Shown: one piece after another, positions 12,954 to 16,750 of the stretch
Numbering within the stretch: position 1 is the first letter of the stretch
Layout: every line of letters starts with the position of its first letter
Assembly (NCBI GenBank): GCA_038236905.1
Contig: JBBRZG010000085.1
Location: forward strand, 1-16,750
Source of the DNA: UKL13-2 sp038236905
GTDB lineage: Bacteria; Pseudomonadota; Gammaproteobacteria; Burkholderiales; Usitatibacteraceae
Direction: 5' to 3'
Length of the DNA: 16,750 nt
The notes under the pieces: model-generated
Told to the model about the DNA's origin: nothing
What the model saw: only the letters and a program-made list of their open reading frames with translations
Database searches by the model: none
Program-made: the position numbers and the translations under genes

Positions 12954-14294
12954 CTACAAAACAAGCTTGCGAATATCTGACATCAGGGCCGCCAAATAGG
13001 TCGTGAACCGCGCTCCCGCTGCACCATCGACCACGCGATGATCATAAGAGAGCGACATCGGCAGAATCATGCGCGGCACAAATTCTTTGCCATTCCAGGT
13101 GGGTTTCATCGATGATTTTGAGACGCCCAAGATTGCGACTTCAGGCGCATTGATAATCGGCGTGAAGAACGTGCCGCCGATGCCGCCTAGAGACGAAATC
13201 GAAAAGCAGCCGCCTTGCATTTCAGTGGGTGATAGTTTGCCTTCGCGTGCTTTGGCGGCAAGTTCGCTCATCTCTTTGGCGATGTCGATGATCGATTTTT
13301 GATCGGCGTTTTTAATCACCGGCACCACCAAGCCATTCGGCGTATCGGCGGCAAAACCGACGTTGAAATATTTTTTTAGAATCAAATTTTCTCCGCCCGG
13401 TTCGAGCGACGCATTGAACTCCGGGTATTTTTTCAGCGCCGCCACGCTCGCCTTGATGAGGAACGCGAGCATCGTGACTTTCACGCCGCTCTTGGCGATT
13501 TCTTCATTCGTTTTTACGCGGAAAGCTTCGACGTCGGTGATGTCAGCCTCGTCTTGCTGCGTGACATGCGGAATCGTGACCCAATTTCGATGCAAATTGT
13601 TGCCCGACAATTTTTTGATTCGCGAAAGCGCACGCGTTTCGATTTCACCGAATTTGGTGAAATCCACGAACGGCATCTGCGGCAGCGCAAACCCTCCACC
13701 CACAGCACCCGCGCTGGAACTTGGCTTGGCAAGCTCGGTTTTTACAAAGCCTTTAACATCAATTTCGGTAATGCGGCCTTTAAGACCGGAGCCTTTTACT
13801 TTTCCCAGATCTACGCCAAATTCCCGCGCGAGTTTGCGAATGGAGGGGCTGGCATGAACATGAGCGGGGACGATACCTTCGCTTGTCGCTTTGACGCTCG
13901 ATGGCTGGAGAGGCAATGTGGGTGCGGGTCTTGGAGCAGACACCTCGGCGACAGGCGCGGGTGCTGGGGTCTGGGCTGGTGCTGGTTTTGCTTCTGGTTT
14001 TAATTGTGCTTGCGCTTCATTTGGCGCGGGCCGGGCAATGGATATTTCGCCTGCATTTTCTTCCAACAGCAGGACTAACGCGCCCATCGAAACCTTGTCG
14101 CCAAGTTTCACTTTGATTTCCTTGACCACGCCGCTATGCGATGCAGGCACTTCCATCGTCGCTTTGTCGCTTTCCAGCGAAATGAGAGAGTCCTCTTTTT
14201 TGACAGTGTCGCCGACCTTGACCAAAATTTCGATCACGGGAATATCGGCGAAATCGCCAATATCAGGAACCTTTACTTCAATAAGATTTGCCAC
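12954..14294 (-). CDS. aceF: dihydrolipoyl acetyltransferase (E2 of pyruvate dehydrogenase), 446 aa
   Basis: E2 transfers the acetyl group from lipoyl arms to CoA and forms the core of the complex. One lipoyl domain spans 1-78, with Lys44 in ESDKATMEVP. An Ala/Pro-rich hinge follows (80-140), then the peripheral subunit-binding domain (147-180, ASPSIRKLAREFGVDL). The catalytic domain (about 215-446) ends with SYDHRVVDG, holding the catalytic His419 and Asp423. The start is GTG at 14294, with GAGGAG 7 bases upstream; the open frame further upstream has no similarity and crosses the hairpin after aceE. A single lipoyl domain is at the low end, since many homologues have two or three. It follows aceE by 118 bases and precedes lpdA by 18 bases. 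Confidence 0.97.
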   Translation of the reverse strand: MANLIEVKVPDIGDFADIPVIEILVKVGDTVKKEDSLISLESDKATMEVPASHSGVVKEIKVKLGDKVSMGALVLLLEENAGEISIARPAPNEAQAQLKPEAKPAPAQTPAPAPVAEVSAPRPAPTLPLQPSSVKATSEGIVPAHVHASPSIRKLAREFGVDLGKVKGSGLKGRITEIDVKGFVKTELAKPSSSAGAVGGGFALPQMPFVDFTKFGEIETRALSRIKKLSGNNLHRNWVTIPHVTQQDEADITDVEAFRVKTNEEIAKSGVKVTMLAFLIKASVAALKKYPEFNASLEPGGENLILKKYFNVGFAADTPNGLVVPVIKNADQKSIIDIAKEMSELAAKAREGKLSPTEMQGGCFSISSLGGIGGTFFTPIINAPEVAILGVSKSSMKPTWNGKEFVPRMILPMSLSYDHRVVDGAAGARFTTYLAALMSDIRKLVL

Positions 14295-14301
14295 GCAACT
14301 A

Positions 14302-14307
14302 CTCCTC
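14302..14307 (-). promoter_or_regulatory. strong ribosome binding site fixing the aceF GTG start
   Basis: On the minus strand GAGGAG lies 7 bases before the GTG at 14294. It settles the start of aceF against longer open-frame options and shows that aceF has its own good translation signal. Confidence 0.8.
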
Positions 14308-14372
14308 AATTTGTTTTTTGGTTTTGCGTTAGCTAAAGAAGCGAGTGGCTTTGCCACCGATTCTTGCCAAAT

Positions 14373-14412
14373 AAAAGCGGACAAAAGTAGGGGTGCACTT
14401 TTGTCCGCTTTT
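14373..14412 (-). terminator. perfect hairpin with T-run between aceE and aceF
   Basis: AAAAGCGGACAAAAGT (14373-14388) and ACTTTTGTCCGCTTTT (14397-14412) form a perfect 16-bp stem with an 8-base loop. The right arm abuts the aceE stop codon (14415-14413). On the minus strand the stem ends in TTTTATTT, so it has the form of an intrinsic terminator placed inside the operon. A second small stem, GTGGC-TTT-GCCAC, follows at 14345-14357. Partial termination, or protection of the aceE transcript end, would let aceE and aceF-lpdA levels differ. Confidence 0.8.
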
Positions 14413-16750
14413 CTATACTGTCCAAGGCGCGGGCTTCTCCACATCAATGCCGTATTTCTTGATCGCTTCCGATACTGTTTTTACCGGGATCGTGCCTTCA
14501 TCTGCCAATGCTTTTAGGGCGGCAATAACGACGTAATATCGGTTTACCTCGAAGAACTTGCGCAGTTGTTTGCGCGTATCCGAACGCCCGTAACCGTCGG
14601 TGCCAAGCACGACGAATTTGCGGTCATTGATATAGGGACGAATCTGGTCTGCGAAGCTACGGATATAGTCGGTTGCCGCGATGGCGGGGCCTTTATGACC
14701 TTTGAGCAATTTGGCAACGTGCGGGGCGACGGCAACGGCTTCGGGATGGAGCATATTCTGGCGCTCTGCGGCCATACCGTCACGGCGTAATTCCGTGAAC
14801 GAGGTGCAGCTCCAGATATCGCTTACCACGCCCCAATCGAGCTCCAGTAACTCTGCGCCCGCAATGACTTCGCGGAAGATTGAGCCTGAGCCCATCAACT
14901 GTACGCGCGGTTTTTTGGCTTCTTTCGATTCGCGGAACAAGTACATACCCTTGAGAATGTCGGCTTCGACCCCCGCAGCAGTCGGAATAGCCGGGTGCGT
15001 GTAGTTTTCGTTCATCACCGTGATGTAGTAATAAACCGGTTCCATTTTTTCATACATGCGCTTCAAACCGTCGTGCATGATGACCGCCAGCTCATAGCTG
15101 AATGTGGGGTCATATGAGATGCAATTCGGAATGGTGGCCGACATCAAATGTGAGTGACCGTCTTCGTGCTGCAGACCTTCGCCATTCAACGTGGTGCGCC
15201 CTGATGTGCCGCCGAGCAGGAAGCCGCGCGCCTGCATGTCGCCGGCCGCCCAGGCCAGGTCGCCAACACGCTGAAAGCCGAACATGGAATAGAAAATAAA
15301 GAACGGAATCATGTGCTGGCCGTGGTTCGCGTAGCTGGTACCGGCCGCCATCCACGAGCAGAATGCACCGGCTTCGTTAATACCTTCCTGCAAAATCTGT
15401 CCTGCTTTGTCTTCTTTGTAAAACATCAATTCGCCTGCATCGACCGGTTCGTACAATTGGCCGACTGAGGAATAAATGCCCAACTGACGGAACAGGCCTT
15501 CCATGCCAAACGTTCGCGATTCGTCGGCAACAATCGGTACCAAACGTGGACCGAGTTCCTTGTCGCGGGTTAGCGCGGTGAACGCGCGAACGAAGGCCAT
15601 CGTGGTCGAAATTTCGCGCTCTTCGGTCGATTTTAAAAGCGGTTCGAAGATCGATAACTCGGGCACTTTAAGAGCGGGAATATTTGGGAAACGTACGGGC
15701 AGCGAGCCGCCGAGCCTAGCGCGCGCCGCCTTTAGATACTGAATCTCGGGTGAATTTTCGGCAGGTTTATAAAACGGAATATCGGCGATGACATCATCTG
15801 ACACCGGTATGTTGAATCGATCACGGAACTGCTTTAACGACGCCAAATCCATTTTCTTTTGCTGATGGGTGATGTTCTGGCCTTCACCGGCTTTACCCAT
15901 GCCATAACCCTTGATGGTCTTGGCTAAAATCACGGTCGGCTGACCCTTGTGCTTCACCGCTTGCGAATAGGCGGCATACACTTTGTAGGGATCATGTCCG
16001 CCGCGATTCAAGCGCCAAATGTCCTCGTCGGACATGGAGGCAACCATTTTTTCCAGTTCCGGATATTTGCCAAAAAAATGTTTGCGTACATAGGCGCCAT
16101 CGCGGGCTTTGTAATTTTGATATTCGCCATCCACCGCTTCCATCATGCGACGCGACAGGATGCCCTCTGAGTCTTTCGCAAACAGTGGGTCCCAATAGCG
16201 GCCCCAAATTACTTTCAATACGTTCCACCCGGACCCGCGGAAATCAGCCTCCAATTCCTGAATAATCTTGCCGTTCCCGCGCACCGGGCCATCAAGTCGT
16301 TGTAGGTTGCAGTTGACCACGAATACCAAATTATCCAACCCCTCACGTGATGCCAACGCAATCGCACCTAGCGATTCAGGTTCGTCCATCTCGCCATCGC
16401 CCATGAATGCCCACACTTTGCGGCCTTCGGTATTGACGATGCCGCGATTGTGCAAATATTTCATAAACCGCGCTTGATAGATCGCCTGAATCGGCCCCAA
16501 GCCCATCGATACCGTGGGGAACTGCCAAAAATCAGGCATCAGCCAGGGGTGCGGATAGCTCGAAATGCCATTGCCATCCACTTCGCGGCGGAAATTTTCG
16601 AGCTGCTCTTCGGTGAGCCGTCCTTCGAGGAACGCGCGGGCGTAGACGCCCGGTGCGGAGTGTCCCTGCATAAAAATCATATCGCCGCCATGGGCTTTGG
16701 AAGGCGCGTTCCAGAAATGATCGAAGCCAATGTCATACAACATCGCGGCC
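14413..16750 (-). CDS. aceE: pyruvate dehydrogenase E1 component, 5'-truncated by window edge
   Basis: Homodimeric E1 decarboxylates pyruvate with thiamine diphosphate and acetylates the lipoyl arm of E2. About 778 residues are visible. Compared from memory with the roughly 890-residue Escherichia coli enzyme, about 110-115 N-terminal residues lie beyond the edge; the frame stays open to 16750, so the ATG at 16743 is not the start. The thiamine-binding motif GDGEMDEP is followed by the Asn of VVNCN. GHSAPGVYARAFLEGR, SSYPHPWLMP, DESRTFGMEGLFRQ and HEDGHSH are further near-identical blocks. The C-terminal domain is complete (FGRSDTRKQLRKFFEV-like segment). It is the first visible gene of the aceE-aceF-lpdA cluster. 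A strong hairpin directly follows its TAG stop. Confidence 0.97.
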   Translation of the reverse strand, partial: AAMLYDIGFDHFWNAPSKAHGGDMIFMQGHSAPGVYARAFLEGRLTEEQLENFRREVDGNGISSYPHPWLMPDFWQFPTVSMGLGPIQAIYQARFMKYLHNRGIVNTEGRKVWAFMGDGEMDEPESLGAIALASREGLDNLVFVVNCNLQRLDGPVRGNGKIIQELEADFRGSGWNVLKVIWGRYWDPLFAKDSEGILSRRMMEAVDGEYQNYKARDGAYVRKHFFGKYPELEKMVASMSDEDIWRLNRGGHDPYKVYAAYSQAVKHKGQPTVILAKTIKGYGMGKAGEGQNITHQQKKMDLASLKQFRDRFNIPVSDDVIADIPFYKPAENSPEIQYLKAARARLGGSLPVRFPNIPALKVPELSIFEPLLKSTEEREISTTMAFVRAFTALTRDKELGPRLVPIVADESRTFGMEGLFRQLGIYSSVGQLYEPVDAGELMFYKEDKAGQILQEGINEAGAFCSWMAAGTSYANHGQHMIPFFIFYSMFGFQRVGDLAWAAGDMQARGFLLGGTSGRTTLNGEGLQHEDGHSHLMSATIPNCISYDPTFSYELAVIMHDGLKRMYEKMEPVYYYITVMNENYTHPAIPTAAGVEADILKGMYLFRESKEAKKPRVQLMGSGSIFREVIAGAELLELDWGVVSDIWSCTSFTELRRDGMAAERQNMLHPEAVAVAPHVAKLLKGHKGPAIAATDYIRSFADQIRPYINDRKFVVLGTDGYGRSDTRKQLRKFFEVNRYYVVIAALKALADEGTIPVKTVSEAIKKYGIDVEKPAPWTV

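Noticed and set aside
14295..14447. Upstream extension of aceF by 51 residues
   Set aside because: It crosses the hairpin and the end of aceE and lacks similarity. The GTG with GAGGAG at 14294 gives the expected lipoyl-domain N-terminus.
1..16750. CRISPR array, tRNA, rRNA, transposase, integrase, toxin-antitoxin or phage genes
   Set aside because: I looked for regularly spaced repeats, cloverleaf-like segments and typical protein motifs and saw none. The only repeats are the gene remnant pair, the hairpins and the LpdA linker units.

Overview
The window looks like chromosomal DNA of a Gram-negative proteobacterium, most likely a betaproteobacterium. The main clues are a pyruvate dehydrogenase cluster whose E3 subunit carries its own lipoyl domain, a Bug/TctC-type solute-binding protein with no transporter beside it, a TonB-dependent outer-membrane receptor, and outer-membrane lipoproteins. 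This placement is an inference from gene content; no rRNA or tRNA gene is present.

Left part (1-5313). Two adjacent minus-strand lipoprotein genes open the window, the second cut by the edge. A 553-base gap follows, holding a decayed, frameshifted copy of a small HExxH membrane-protein gene whose intact paralogue lies 2.7 kb to the right (3600-4013). Between the two copies sits a compact plus-strand operon: a MarR-type regulator with a palindromic operator candidate on its promoter, a histidine-box fatty-acid-hydroxylase-type membrane oxygenase, and a GNAT-type acyltransferase that overlaps it by 4 bases. To the right, a tight minus-strand operon encodes a glyoxalase-like (VOC) protein, a DUF1499 membrane protein and the HExxH protein. 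It is separated from the next gene by a long nested hairpin terminator.

Middle part (5314-10079). A TonB-dependent receptor (minus strand) diverges from a two-gene operon (plus strand) made of a Bug/TctC periplasmic binding protein and a carboxymuconolactone-decarboxylase-like protein. Together they suggest uptake and processing of a small organic acid or aromatic compound. The substrate cannot be read from the sequence.

Right part (10080-16750). A minus-strand series runs aceE (cut at its 5' end by the window edge), aceF, lpdA, then a DUF4124 protein and a VanZ-like membrane protein. The first three are the E1, E2 and E3 subunits of the pyruvate dehydrogenase complex. A perfect 16-bp-stem hairpin followed by a T-rich run lies directly after the aceE stop, inside this operon. 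The LpdA linker contains two related hairpin-forming DNA repeats translated in frame.

Most of the window is ordinary core metabolism. The parts that merit a second look are the MarR/hydroxylase/GNAT cassette flanked by direct repeats, the decayed HExxH paralogue, the repeat-derived LpdA linker, and the terminator inside aceEF. I found no CRISPR array, transposase, integrase, toxin-antitoxin pair or obvious defence system.
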